Positions 10,500 to 22,800 of a stretch of DNA of 64,000 bases are shown here, piece by piece. How positions within the stretch are numbered: the stretch's first letter is position 1; every line of letters starts with the position of its first letter. The DNA is from Ischnura elegans. Taxonomy: Eukaryota > Arthropoda > Insecta > Odonata > Coenagrionidae. The position numbers and the translations under genes are program-made. The DNA lies in assembly GCF_921293095.1 (NCBI RefSeq), contig NC_060251.1, positions 100,860,566 through 100,924,565 on the forward strand, in the 5' to 3' direction. The notes below the pieces were generated by a model. The model was not told the origin of the DNA. It ran no database searches and saw only the letters and a list, made by a program, of their open reading frames with translations.

Positions 10500-10910
10500 T
10501 CAGCGCTTCTGTTCGGCAGTTTAAATTGCCGAGGAGAATCTGTGTTACGTAGTTTGAATGGAGTACATGCCGGCGAAGAAATTAATTTTTTATCAGTAAA
10601 ATATTTAGGAAAACGACCGAAATAAAAGTGGGGTGAGAGTACGGATTCAGGTGAGGAGGAGCGTATCAATGAAAAGATGAGAGAGGAGCACTCTTGATCG
10701 ACTGCGTGATCGTCTCGAGTCCAAAAGGCGAACCCGGCGACCGAGCCTCGAGGGCTGTGTCCGGCTGCATGACTGCGGTTGCTAGCGGTCGCCAGGTTCC
10801 CACGCCTGCTGGGACGTGATTGGGGAGGGCGCAAAAGCTTTTCATCGATCGTAAAAATATTTAGCGAGGATAATAACATTTGACGATGTTTTGAGATGTT
10901 TTTGATGCGC
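10500..10910. other. GC-rich stretch upstream of the truncated copia gag
   Basis: A GC-rich block (10700-10830 especially) sits exactly where the copia gag N-terminus and 5' LTR should be. A 160-codon frame crosses it on the minus strand (10397-10879), but it shows no gag similarity. I see no match to the 206-bp 3' LTR. It may be host DNA brought next to the element by deletion, or an unusual leader. Confidence 0.3.
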
Positions 10911-12285
10911 TAGACTAAAAGAGCTTCACTTATTCCCCTCAGCGGAGATTAGCATCGATAGGTAACTAATTAATTATATTATTCAATTATATCAATATAA
11001 GACTGAATCATATTACGCATTTATGATAAGTCAGCATCCCCCTCTCCACGCTTGACAATGAATTTAACAGGATTTAAATGGAAGACTTGCCCAAGCATTC
11101 CTGCGCGAGGTTATAAAATGAAAGCCGTGATATAACTGCAGTAAGCTTGGTTCGAAATTCAATTCAAAGTTCACAAGAGGGGGCCCACATATAACAAAGT
11201 AAACTTCCGGGCCCCTCAACTTCGCTATATGTGTGCTCCACTGTATTACGAATCTATGACAAAACAACAATTCTATGCCTAATAAATAGTTTAAATGCTC
11301 CACAGGGCCAAAGATATATTGTAAATTTTAACATGTAAAACTACATAACACTTACCTTAAAAATCTTCTTACTTCACATAAAAGTAATCACTACTCCAAA
11401 TAAAACCACGAACTGCCGCTCGAAGGCCAAAATGAGCCGGTAGTCAAAATAACTGGAAACGCAGGAGGATGCTGTCCCAGTCACTCGGAAGAAGTTGGAA
11501 GAAGCACATTACAGCGCCAGTAATTCGACAACCGATTACCTGTCCGTCCAATAGTTGTCTATTGTTTCACACGTGTTCTGTAGAAACTCCCTCCCCTACT
11601 CTTCCTACCCGTCACCCTCCACCCTTCGCCCTCTACCACCGCTTTTTAAGCACGCGCAGGCAGCGGTGGCGTTCACGTTTACAAAATTGCCACCTTTTTC
11701 CTCTTTCTAAATCACTTATAAACGCGCGACCAGGACAAAAGATCACCTTTACGAGGAGGCGAAGTTACGATAACTAGCCCCATCGTAGTCATCCTCCAGG
11801 CGCCTGTCCCCCTCCCGATCACCCTCAAGCACGACCCGTCTGTCTCGCGTTACCCTTTTCCCCTTCGGACTAGCGTTGCGAGCCAAAATTCATGCGATTG
11901 CAATCTCAATAGAACATCATTTTGTAGTTAGGTCTGACCCGGTGACCAAGTTGATACTTTGAGAGCAGGCTTAGCACAAAGAAAAGTCTCCCGAGGTGCG
12001 ATCTCTAATCGCTGACAATTGATACATGGCAGCTATCTAAAAGTGAGTCTTGGAATTTGATACAATGTGAAGCAAATGTTGGCAATCTGTATGGCCGTAT
12101 TCCTCGTAATCAGTGAAAGGAATGTTTACATGATTCAGGCACTCGCGCAATTACGTGGCAGTATAGATGCTGCATAAATGCAGCAAATTAGAGCATGGGC
12201 TCTTTCGCGGTCATGCGTTCATGCATTTACTTAATTTTGGGTGTTTGTGTCATGATGAATTTTGATTTTATAACCAATAGGAGAA
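10911..12285. other. unassigned
   Basis: No supported gene or repeat. A C-rich region at 11540-11640 gives proline- and serine-rich translations on the plus strand but no domain. Confidence 0.3.
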
Positions 12286-12660
12286 CTTTTCTCTCTTCGT
12301 CACCTAATTTATTCATTCATCTCTTTACTGAAGAGAAAGAACCTCCCCACTGTGATGATTGTAGGTGCCGGTTAAATATTAGACATATCCTGATAGATTG
12401 TGTTACATACCGCGACGAGCGAAGACAGATTAATCTAGGGGGAGACCTAGAAGTCCTTTTAGGAGACCACCCTACCAACTTAAATTATGCATTTCAGTAA
12501 CTCAAAGAAATAAATATTTTTAATAAAATCTAATTATGCTCACCCTTGTTCGAAGACATCATATGCAGTGGGTCTCTTTCTACATAAGTTTTGGAATTAA
12601 ATGACACAGTAGTGGTGCGAAATGACCTAGCCGTCGACGAACCCTAAATTTAAATACAAC
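12286..12660 (+). mobile_element. LINE 3' end, truncated copy C with 3' UTR
   Basis: The plus-strand reading IHLFTEEKEPPHCDDCRC then IRHILIDCVTYRDERRQ (within 12300-12500) is the Cys/His-containing tail of a non-LTR retrotransposon polyprotein and is the best preserved of four related copies. After the stop, agtggtgcgaaatgacctag and gtcgacgaaccctaa (12608-12645) match the 3' UTR ends of the copies near 4800 and 62080. Confidence 0.7.
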
Positions 12661-12925
12661 TACTACAAAAGGTTTGGATGGAGCGAGTACTTAGCGGAGA
12701 GGAGATGTTGAAAACGGTATTAGAGGGTAGAATGTTAGGTGAACGAGAGAGGGGAAGGGAGAGAATAGGATTTTTAGATAGATTGATAGGGAGTAGGCCT
12801 TTCAGTGAATTAAAGAAGGCAGTGTTGGAAGGAGAGGGAGGCTCCCTGATTACTTCTTTAGTATTCCATGGAAACCTACCTTGATCGGTAGAATACTGTC
12901 TAATAATAATAATAAGTGCTCTGTT
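12660..12925 (+). mobile_element. RTE-type LINE 3' terminus
   Basis: The frame 12678-12884 reads LEGRMLGERERGRERIGFLD, which is the conserved C-terminal basic segment of RTE-type reverse transcriptases (EGR..GKRGRGRPR...LD). A shared tail (gaaacctaccttgatcggta) and a TAA repeat (taataataataataa, about 12901-12915) follow, as expected for the 3' end of such elements. It starts directly after another LINE end and is only the last part of the element. Confidence 0.65.
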
Positions 12926-14365
12926 TACTTCCGTTCACTTCATTTTTTGGATCAAGTTAAAGAACTTAAGTTCCTATTTACCTTCAAATATGAATAGGTT
13001 TCTATTCACTTTCATTCACCATATACTCGTATCTGATTGTAAAATTAAAAGCATTATTTAGATTGCATATTATTTTAATGAACAATATATTTCAAGAAGC
13101 AATGCAAGTTTCACGATGAGCCTTCAAAATTTTTGTTAGGAATTTTTCTTTAAAACGCATCATTCGCATAATTTGTAATGTAAAAGTAATTAAACCAAAT
13201 TGACGCGAGTGCGCTAATCGGGTAAATTATGCTAATTAAACTCTTTCTTCTTGCCAACTTACCTTGTTCTGATGCCCCGAAATTTATGTCCTGACAGACA
13301 GTATTATTATGTAGTTCCACTGTGTAGTTTTTCACATCCTCTTTTGTTTGAAATATCTTTTAACGTCTTAATTAAATTTCTTTGGCTTTGTCTACAGTCG
13401 GTTCAATATAGCTATAATGATTGCAGCGCCTGCCTTTTGGTGACCATATTTGGAACTCCAGATTTAATTTTTTTTCTAAATATTTCACGAAATACTGTTC
13501 CGATCATGGTATAAGAGTAAGAAAATTGCTTTGTCGTCCTGTTATAACCTATCCTGTGAATTTCACTGCTTTAGGTAATCAGGAAGTGGTCTAAATTTAC
13601 AAGATAAATTCACTCAGAGGCATATGTTACGTGCAAATTGATCATTTTGTTTCGATATATGTCAGGTTTAATGATTATATTCGCTGTTGGCACCTTTGCA
13701 TTGGTAATTTTTGGGTTAGAAAAAGTTTGGGCTAAGGTAACACAAACTGAATCATTACGGCAACATGTAAGCAAACTACGCATTCGTAAACGGGGAATAA
13801 ACATGAGTAAACTGTATGACGGCTGTTTCAACTAACCTTTCGAATCAATTTATGGTTCTCATCACTTTCACTGCTGGCCATTTTGATGAAAAATATCACC
13901 ATGAGCGGCAGTGATTTTTGTGCATAACTAAGTAGATATGTCTCTATGGATACCGTAAAAAATGATAATAATAATCCTATGATTGTTTTAAACAAATACA
14001 ATTTAAATAAACGTCCTCCGCTCACAGCATTGGCAAAGCTACGCAACCCGTGTCACATGAGTTATGCAACCCGCTCTACGAAAAATTTTATCTCCATTAA
14101 TTCTCATCTAACGTTCACGTATTTCGACTTATTTTGCAAATAAATAGATATATTTAAAAATTTGGAGCATTTGAAAATGATAATATTTTATTTATTTTTA
14201 ATGAAATAATATTTTTCTCGTAAAATAATTACAAACTCATTATTTACTCATTGTTTTGGGATAACTTTCAAGAATCAAACTGAAAAAAACACAAGAATGA
14301 AGAGTGCTATTTAAGTCAGTGATAAATTTTAGACATACGAAAATATCATAAAGCATAAAATCGTT
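12926..14365. other. unassigned
   Basis: AT-rich sequence with short unrelated open frames only. Part of it may belong to the decayed piggyBac that follows, but I could not place that element's left inverted repeat. Confidence 0.3.
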
Positions 14366-14369
14366 TTTT

Positions 14370-15970
14370 TTACGGGCAATCAGGATCGTAAGTGTTAACA
14401 GATTTCCTCACTCTATTTTTGGCACATACTCTGCACTTTTTTCTTCCTTTTCTTTTCATTTCCAAATTATGTGGTGAGTGAATATGTTCAGGGGAACCCA
14501 TTGAAGGCATTGCCTCAGGATAGACATTTAGCCATGATTTTATTAGTTCATCACGGTATTCTAACAATTTTTCACGTTTGCCACTAAATCTTTGGTATAG
14601 AATGAAAGAATGAATAATTATTATCTGAATGAAGTATATTCTCAACTTAAGGTACCAACGGAGAGTTTTTTGTTTCGCAAAGACAATATGACAACAATTG
14701 ATCGGTCTTGTCTTTGCCTCCAATATGTTTATTGTAAGCTTCGACCATACTGGGCTTAGTTGAAACCCTTCCCCGCCTGCCCGCAAAATCGTGTCCATAC
14801 TCGGACGAAATCATCTTCACATCTCTTTTATCCCTCCATTTCAACACGCACCCCCCATTATATTGTAGCGAGCCACACATTCACCCTTCTCTAACTTTTC
14901 AAAAATATATTCGGGTTATTTTTTCTCTTCATTAGCAGAATGACTCTACAGTATGCTTTCTCTGTACAGTATGTTTTTGCAGACAATGGAAAAGGTTCAC
15001 GCTGTCGTAAAAGTTATCCATGTACACAGTGTACCCCTTATTTTTAAAATTTTCCAGCAATTTGTGAGTCACTTTCTCTGCGTTCCCTTTCTCTCCACTT
15101 CTTTACCCTCGGTGCCACAATGTATCAAGCTATCCAAAACCAAACCGCATGGATCAGCGATCACGGATAATTTTATTTCGTATTTGTGACGTTTGTTAGG
15201 AATTGTTTTAATAGTAACCGTGGATAACGTCAACTACATAGAACCATGGATTCGTCTAGACTCACAGCCCTTTCCGCGTAGTACACTTCACTCATACTTG
15301 CATGGAATGTATCATGCAAGGGTCGTATTTTGTAAAATGGATCACTGGGTAAGTGTTCGCCTTCAACCAATTTCTAAGTGCATAGTGCGCAATATTTGCA
15401 AAAGCTTTCTCGATATATGCATTTGGAAAAAACAGGGAGATTATATATTTCAGATTTTCCATTAATATTATAATCTACTAAGAGAAATATTTCCCATCGG
15501 AAATAGAAGGCCAAAAATTTCCAATTATCTTGGACTCAAGACTTATTCAAAGACACTATTCGCATTTGGAGAAGTATTATTTCGAACCACATTTTCAGCA
15601 TTGATATTCGTTTCTGTTACAACTCAAAAAAACGTCATTGGCAATGAGTACTAAATAGTCGTAGGGATTCTCGCTGGGAACATTTAATTTTAGTCCTGAG
15701 GTGCCAGAAAAATGGATATCTGTTACTTGGAGTTCAGCTTAGTACCATTAATCGAAGTTATTTGAGTACTTTCGAAAAAGTTTTGATGAAGGTGCATGGG
15801 CGTTTTCTTCCTCACTCTCTTCGGAAGACTCCTTTGGGATTCCTTTCTGGGATGCATTATCTTCCTCGCTATCCATCTCCTCATCAAACTGCATGAGGAT
15901 ATCCATCAACTCTAAATAAGTCTTTTTCTTCAAATTTCTCTTAGGATATTCATCTCTTTTTTTCATCACG
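14370..15970 (-). pseudogene. piggyBac transposase remnant (PGBD4-like), heavily decayed
   Basis: Pieces in several frames follow the order of a piggyBac transposase on the minus strand. An acidic N-terminal piece (15748-15969) has the D/E/S-rich character of such proteins. A middle piece near 15193-15465 contains the DES.M block of the first catalytic Asp. The frame 14647-14880 reads LKWRDKRDVKMISS and AYNKHIGGKDKTDQ, the third catalytic Asp region. The frame 14370-14798 ends with the cysteine motif CRVCAKNRVRKSV...CPDCP typical of the C-terminus. Many frame changes and stops separate them. No terminal inverted repeats could be assigned. Confidence 0.7.
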
Positions 15971-15979
15971 TTCCCGCTG

Positions 15980-16480
15980 AACCAGATGTTGATGCCACTG
16001 ACTCCTTAGCTATCTAATGAGATGGGAAAAAATCAAGATAGGTAACAGGTGACACCTCCGATAATGCTTCAGAGGATAGATATCTCCGAAAATCGAGCAT
16101 ATCAATCTATTCCGAAGGCTCCGAGCACCTAGTACTTTCCTGTGGCAGCGTCGTACTTGCAATGATATTTTGGCCAGAGGGCGTGGAGGGATGAGAGTGA
16201 AAGGAATGCCTTGACGACACTGTTTTTATAGGCCATACGAAACGATATCCGCATGAAATGAGACGAAATATTACCCTTTTATTCCACACATTATTGTGAT
16301 CGTCTTGGAATACCCGGTATTAAATTTCCGTCATATCGGCATTGAATTTCATTCTCAAGGTCAATACTAATGGATCCTGTGTCAAATATTTTATCTTGAA
16401 ATGGTGGTCGATTTCAGTTCCGTGTGTAATGTATATGCAGAGTGGTAATTATATTCTTATCTGTCAGTTTAACAAAGTAT
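15980..16480. other. unassigned
   Basis: No supported feature; probably the remaining 5' part of the decayed piggyBac plus unrelated DNA. Confidence 0.25.
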
Positions 16481-16484
16481 TTAA

Positions 16485-17333
16485 CCCTTTGCAATTGAAC
16501 CGTAATATAACGAGACATTTGTCTATCATATTTTGACTCGGGGTTTTGTGAAACAAGTGATTGAATGTTCAGCAACACTTTTCATTATATTTAAGAAAAA
16601 TCCGGCAACATTACGGCATGTTTACATAATCAATAGGCCATTTGGAAGAATAAAAGAAGAGTGCAATGGATTATAATTCATTATTATAGAGGGGGATTAC
16701 CTAATGCCCCTCTATATGCCTTATGGTAATAACTTCTTAGAGCTAACTTTTTCCGCGTTATGCACGACAAAGGTACATATAGAGAAAATTCTGGCATCGA
16801 ACCTGGGTCAACTACGCGTATTACTTTTTCAAGGGATTTATCGTCGCTAAACGTAATATCTAATATTTTCAAAAGCAGCAACCATGGCAATTGTCGAAAC
16901 CTATGTGTTCACATATTTTTGCTATCTTCAGATATATCTACGCATTTCCACATATTCGAATAAACTAAATTTAACACTTTATATGACATAAATAAGATTT
17001 AGAAGAGTTTTGAATGCATACGAGACCAATTTATCTCCGGTTCCGAGACGATTAAGTTCAGAAAAAAGTAAAATATCATAAAAATTACGAAAAAATGGAA
17101 AAAATTAAAAAGTAGTTAGCAAAAAAATGAGAGATGATTCCTAGAAACGACGGTCAACACTGAATAATATGGAATGTAATAGAGCAGCGAGAGTTAATTT
17201 GGAGCGCCCAAGACGTTCTCGGCTTATTCTATGGGCAATTGAAAACGGGTCGGAGCAGGACGCACGGGTGCGTCCTCCGCTCAGCACAATAGTTTGCGCA
17301 GGACGCACCGGTGCGTCCGCCGCAGCGAAAGTG
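16485..17333. mobile_element. candidate TTAA-type MITE with two GC-rich palindromes near one end
   Basis: The left edge reads TTAA then CCCTTTGCAATTG (TTAA at 16481-16484). The right edge, read in reverse from TTAA at 17334-17337, is CACTTTCGCTGCGG. The ends agree loosely (C.CTTT.GC). Just inside the right end are two 18-bp palindromes, GGACGCACGGGTGCGTCC (17258-17275, one mismatched centre) and GGACGCACCGGTGCGTCC (17301-17318, perfect). The arrangement resembles the palindromes inside the piggyBac ends elsewhere in this window. The pairing of these two edges is tentative. Confidence 0.35.
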
Positions 17334-17689
17334 TTAAGGTACTCGATGCTTAATATTCTTTACGAAACTGTCCTGAGGGCAAAGAAGTTTCCATCCAAGC
17401 ACATTGTTGAGTTCAGTTCATTATTAAATATTATTAAAAATAAATGTGACAAACATGCTTTCATCGAACAAATCTTCCACTGAGTGCCGGCGCCATCTTG
17501 AGAAGCTCTCTCGCATAAATGGAGAACACAGACACTCAATTTCGTACTAGTGATATTATATTACACTTGAGCAGAACTAAAATGTGTTCGTTTATTTAGT
17601 GACATAATGCATAATTTATATAGCTGTGAAACTTGCATGACATTGAAATTCTTTATTTACTAAAGCAATGAGTGAAACTCCAGTTATTT

Positions 17690-18690
17690 TTCAACGCTTT
17701 TCTCAAGATGGATCTAAATTAAAATTCGTCCTCTGCCGACACGCAGAGATCATGGATGCATTAATGAATATTTCTCGGATGAGTTTTACCCAAGAATGGG
17801 TCTCATAAATAGACAGTGATGGACAGAATCTTAGACCAAAAAGCATACAGATTACATGTAGCTAGTCTTCCGAGTACATGGGTAATCTACTTCTCTTAAA
17901 TTACTTCTGCAGAATCTTTACCAATGTGGATCCCTGTTGCTTATTCCCGTTGACTCAGTTTTTACTATTTTCTATGCCAAATAGAAATAGAATAATCATT
18001 CTTCTTGTTGGATATTTGTCTGATAAAATCTGTAGAGTTGCATCATGAAATGGTTTTAAAACATTTACATTAGAGTTAATCTAATTCCGTTCAGTAGAAG
18101 TCCGGCAATGGATATGGCAACTTGGTGGAGTTCAATCACCAGGTCATCTACCAAATACGGGTTTTTACATCATGAGGTACTGAAGAGCTCCAACGTGTTT
18201 CTATATTTTGTATCAATTCCAATTGTCTCATCCCTAGCTGTTTCTACCGTGAACGTAAATTTGCTCTTGCCATTGCACTGTGGCTGAAATGATCTACAAT
18301 GGTCTTTGTATCTTTAACGAACAGATAAAGGGTATGTGTAAAACGTTAGAGCTGAGCGATTTCTGGCATTAAATTCAAAGCTGATAGTATATTTTTAGCA
18401 TTACCGTAGCAGAGTAAAGTGCGTTAGTGTCCAACAAACCATATTCATTCAATATATTCTGTAATTCCTGTCGGATTACTTATCTGTGTGGATCCGTCAC
18501 AAGTGTGCATTCCGAGCAATCGCAATGAGATGCTAGTGCAAGCATTATGTACAGTAACTGCCAGATATGAAGTAGTATTGACCGAAGCCCACACGTCAGT
18601 AGTGATAGGCAGTATAAGGTTGCAGTCATAAATAGAGCTGTTAATAGTTAACAAATTTTTATTTCACTTCTTCAGAGAAAAATTAGTGGC
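17690..18690 (-). pseudogene. hAT transposase remnant (ZBED-like)
   Basis: The minus strand from 18654 reads ITTDVWASVNTTSYLAVTVH and then CDGSTQISN, the segment of hAT transposases normally written LTTD.W.S....Y..VT.H. Further on (about 18300-18180) it reads IVDHFSHSAMARANL and, after an in-frame TAG, KQLGMRQLELIQNIETRW, matching the ..LQ.LI.D..TRWNS block. Later parts down to about 17690 are recognisable only weakly. Several stops and frame changes are present, so it is a pseudogene. The zinc finger (BED) and the C-terminal dimerisation motif were not found. Confidence 0.75.
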
Positions 18691-18699
18691 GCTCTTTTT

Positions 18700-19660
18700 G
18701 CCATTGTAAATGGGATTACCAGATTATCTTAGAAGATTGTCGGATATAGTTTTTGTAAATGTGGTACATTGCATTTTATTACGTACAGAAATGATGCTAT
18801 GAAATCAGTAAAGTCACAAAATTATGCATCAATCACATGCCTGAATAACAAACATTACCAAACAAATATTTACACTTACTTGCTTTTTTATGTTAGTGTG
18901 TGCAACAAAAGTATTGCAAAAACCAGCCTTACCGTCAATTTTTTAAGGAACTTAAGGATTCCAAATGTCAATGTGTGACTTCCGTTGAGTGTTTGTAGTT
19001 TGTAAATAGGAGGACATGCAATATCTTGTTGGAATTTCTACCATGTGCTTATCATAAGTTTCAATGATGTGCCCCGCTGGCGAGTGGGCTTACCACACCG
19101 CTTAACCAAGATTCTGTTCAATTTCCTCCTGTGTTGTTTCATCACTCGAGAAATGGTTGCCGTTATTGTCCAATTTACTGATTTGTGCGTATTCGCGAAG
19201 ACTATGTTCAACAAGGAAATCGTTTTGCGCTAGCGGCACATCCAGGTTTTCTGAAGGTCTGGTAACCCTATACACGATTCATGTGACAGTAAAATAATGT
19301 AGTCCCAGTTTACAGCGTGTTATGTAGTTAATTCCGGGCGTGCAGCAGCAGCGGTAATCCCTTTTTACAAGAATGGGAGTTCCTTTCTCTCCTTCTTTAA
19401 GAGTAACCAGAAGTTCTTTGAATTACAGCGATGCAGCCGACGTGCGCACTTGGAAAGCATGGCAAACCTGGCATAATTCTTCAACAGCGGCGGCACGTTT
19501 CCACGAAAACGTAACTCACACGAAGAAATCTTCATTTTCCCCCCTATTTATCACTCCACAGGGTCATTGTCTGGGATTCAACCCTTGGCTCGCATCTTCA
19601 ACCACGGTTCTGAGTCCTGCCCTCTCGTGATTGCCATAAAATTAGTTAACAATGGGTCAC
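18700..19660. other. 3' flank of the takeout-like gene
   Basis: This contains the presumed 3' UTR of the minus-strand takeout-like gene, whose stop is at 19669-19671. I found no canonical AATAAA on the minus strand within about 400 nt; a GATAAA variant occurs at 19547-19552. The rest is unassigned. Confidence 0.3.
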
Positions 19661-19668
19661 TGGAAGGA

Positions 19669-19823
19669 TTATTGGTCGGGGAAAAACTCCGTGAAAGGTA
19701 TCTTTGAGAACATTTTCTTCGTGAGAGCAAGGTGAAGTTGTGAAATGGCTTCCTCAAGACCGGGCCCCAGATCCTTGTACAGTTCCTTCCAGTGAGTGTT
19801 CAGCAAGTTGTTCATGGTGGCAC
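19669..19823 (-). CDS. takeout-like gene, exon 6 (terminal)
   Basis: Acceptor ctttccaaag precedes 19823; the TAA stop is at 19671-19669. The exon encodes ATMNNLLNTHWKELYKDLGP and an amphipathic helix ending KIPFTEFFPDQ. This is the usual C-terminal helix of the family (N.FLN.NW..... P..E.A......IF...P...LFP). Confidence 0.93.
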
Positions 19824-22800
19824 CTTTGGAAAGTAAACATGCGTGTTAACAGGGTAGATTAAGAGTTCCAGAATGAGCAACTGGGTTCAGTGATATCTAC
19901 TTTTTTAAATTAGTAATCATTTACAATTATCAGTTATAATTCCAAAAAGTAAATAGTTACAATTTAATTTTTTCCCCGTAACTTGCAGTAAATCTTAACC
20001 CATTCCCGGCCGAGGAAAGAAATACTTGAAAATATATTGTTTTTTGCTTTATTTTACCTATTAAAATGCTAAATAAGGTAAATTGAAAATATAGGCCGTA
20101 AAAAATTGCTTGTAGTAAAAAATTAATGTTGCGTTTTCGCAACTTTAGCAGAATTCAGTATCTATATGTAGATATGCAACCCACAGTACCGTATATTGCC
20201 GTCTCGTGGGAATGTGCCGTTTTTACTGTCAGATATAATCCTACGTCTCTTTATGGCACGTATTTAACAGATATCGCCATATTTGATTATTAGAATTCTG
20301 AAATGTCATGTTTCCAGTGAGATGTTGAATTATTTAGCCTGAATCCACTATAAAATATGACTTACGGTTTGAAAGAAATGAGTCAAAGCGAATATTTTCT
20401 CAGGAGAGCATGCATTTCAAAGTTTCTAATTGACATTAATTTTATCATTGCAGATTTAATAACAACATTTAATGACTATTTATGAAATAAATGAAAGTAT
20501 TTTGGGTGCAATGGAACACAACATTTTGTACATTCGTGCATAGTTTGGCGTTTACGCTGTCGCGTCGGCAACTTCTTCTGATCTCACTTTTTTAAGCTCT
20601 ATGGCCAAATTCGTCCTTTCTTACTTGACGAATCTGCGATGAATTACATGGCCTACCTGTTCCATGTTTATGGACGTGAATTGCATAGGGGTGCGTCATG
20701 TACTGACTCATTCACTTCACTTTTTAGATACGTCCCTGCTAGATACGATTAGAAGTTTACCAGTGACGTTTATTTGCGTTGCATAACCTGTACATTTTCC
20801 AGGCGTTATTGCGAACGCTGTCCAGTAAGATGATAAACTAGGACTTTTGTCCCCCACTTTTTAGTGCGGTAATTTGCATTTACATTATCACGTAGGCCCA
20901 CACCTCCTATGTATTTACTATACTCTCCAAAAACTCGAGGCTTTGGAATAGCTTTTTTTCTCCTGAAACGTTTCCCTGTGCCTAATGGAAGCGCAGAACA
21001 ATATTATGACCTACAGCTTCATCAAATGCTTGTTTTCATGTTCCTCTCGGTTTTTTGCCTATGGTTTTACGATATTCTATCGGGCACTCTGTTCTATTTT
21101 CACGGATGGTTCCAGTGACACAAAATCCTTTTTCTTTCAAAACAATAAATAGTCTGCACGATGAAAAGAAGTTATTGAAAAATACACGATGATTAGAGGG
21201 CTCAGGGATAACCTTGAGCAACTCCAGAATAACTCTTGCTTCCAAGCCCAACTTTCAATCGAAGTAATTTCCCATCCCCTGGTTGAACCCTAAAGCCGCC
21301 TGAAGAACATAAGCACTAAAGTTTAAAGCGAAATCTAAAAAGGCTTGTTTTTAAAGAACATTTTTTCGCTGTGGTGACAAAAGTAAGGCACCATTTGCTC
21401 ATTCAGTGACAAATGATGCGCAAATGTTCCGAATTGTAAACATTTACAAATCTGTCATTTTTTTCCAGACAAGAATTGTCTGAAAAGAGTAGATTTTCTT
21501 TTATTGATCTAAATCTGTTGCGGCTCAATGATTTTCAAACCAAATCCGTCTTTATCGTCGTCTTTCGACCGTCGATAGGTTTCTATGTCGTAAGAAACAA
21601 ATCCTCTAGAAGTTCTCGTATTTTTCCCGTGACTCTTACTTCAATGCTTGTTTTTAAAATAAGCGTTACTTTTAAACATAGTAATTTGATTCCATTTATG
21701 TGATGTTTGCTAGATTATTTGGAAGATAGTGATTTATACGCTAGGAGATATATATTTTTCTCAGAGCATCTGAGGTTAAAATGTCGATCCGCTAGCGTGG
21801 GAGGCTTTAATTACACGTGCTGCTAGAGAACAGTTTAACGAAACAATTGATATATTAGTTAGTCTTTGAAAGAGTCAAATCTCAATAATAAAGTATAGAT
21901 ATGAAAGTGTGTCAAGAGTAACTGATTGTTTAAAAACATCAATAATATGCGTGACTGTGAGGCGGTGCGAATGGGCTTTTGCGTCGAAGTACCCTTGGAA
22001 ACTAGTACTAATAATGTATTACCGTACTACTATACTATATTTAAGCATACTACATGCATGCTTAATGTCAATGCTGGCGATTCACACTCAAGTCATACTG
22101 TCAAAGGTAACCTTGTGAAATAGCACTGTCAACTATACACTGAAATAGTGTCAACTGATGATGTGCACGTCAACAAAATATCCTGGAGGCGTCACTCAGG
22201 AAGTAAGTTTTCAAGTCAATTCCTATTTTGAAATAAGTGTTACTCCGAAATTACGACCTCTAAGTCTTACCCAAAAGCCTGTTTCCTTCGAAAAGATTTT
22301 CGAATCGTACTCGTACTTTCTCTGGGAACACTTTGACTCGGAACTGCTGTTGATCCATATAAGTGAGACCGTCTCGTACCATCGGCTTCCCTCTAAGAGT
22401 CCACTCCGCTGTCAGGTTGCCTACGAAAAGAAAAATACATGTTTTTATGCGAAAATTTGAAACGGACACGGGTACTAAATGGTAATTTTTAATGGTTAGG
22501 CCTAGAAATGGAAATTATTTTCTGTTGCGATTAGTTTTCACATTATGATTTTATGGAATTTTTATTTATAATAATAATAATAATATCGTTTATTTTCGTA
22601 GGCACTGGGGCCCATAAGAAAATATAAGTACATCTTTCTACATTTCACATTGAGATAGATAAATAAAAGAAAAAGTAAATAAATATATATACATATACAG
22701 TCAAATGTGAACAGTGCATATCGCCTAGTACATGAAAGAAACAATACAATATTTTCGACAAAAAAAATAATAATAAATAATCGCACTTCGATATAACACA

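Noticed and set aside
10397-10879. 160-codon minus-strand ORF upstream of copia gag
   Set aside because: No gag or other domain; open mainly because of GC-rich composition. Reported only as an unexplained segment.
19373-19630. 85-codon plus-strand ORF
   Set aside because: Overlaps the presumed 3' UTR of the takeout-like gene on the opposite strand, with no similarity or regulatory context.
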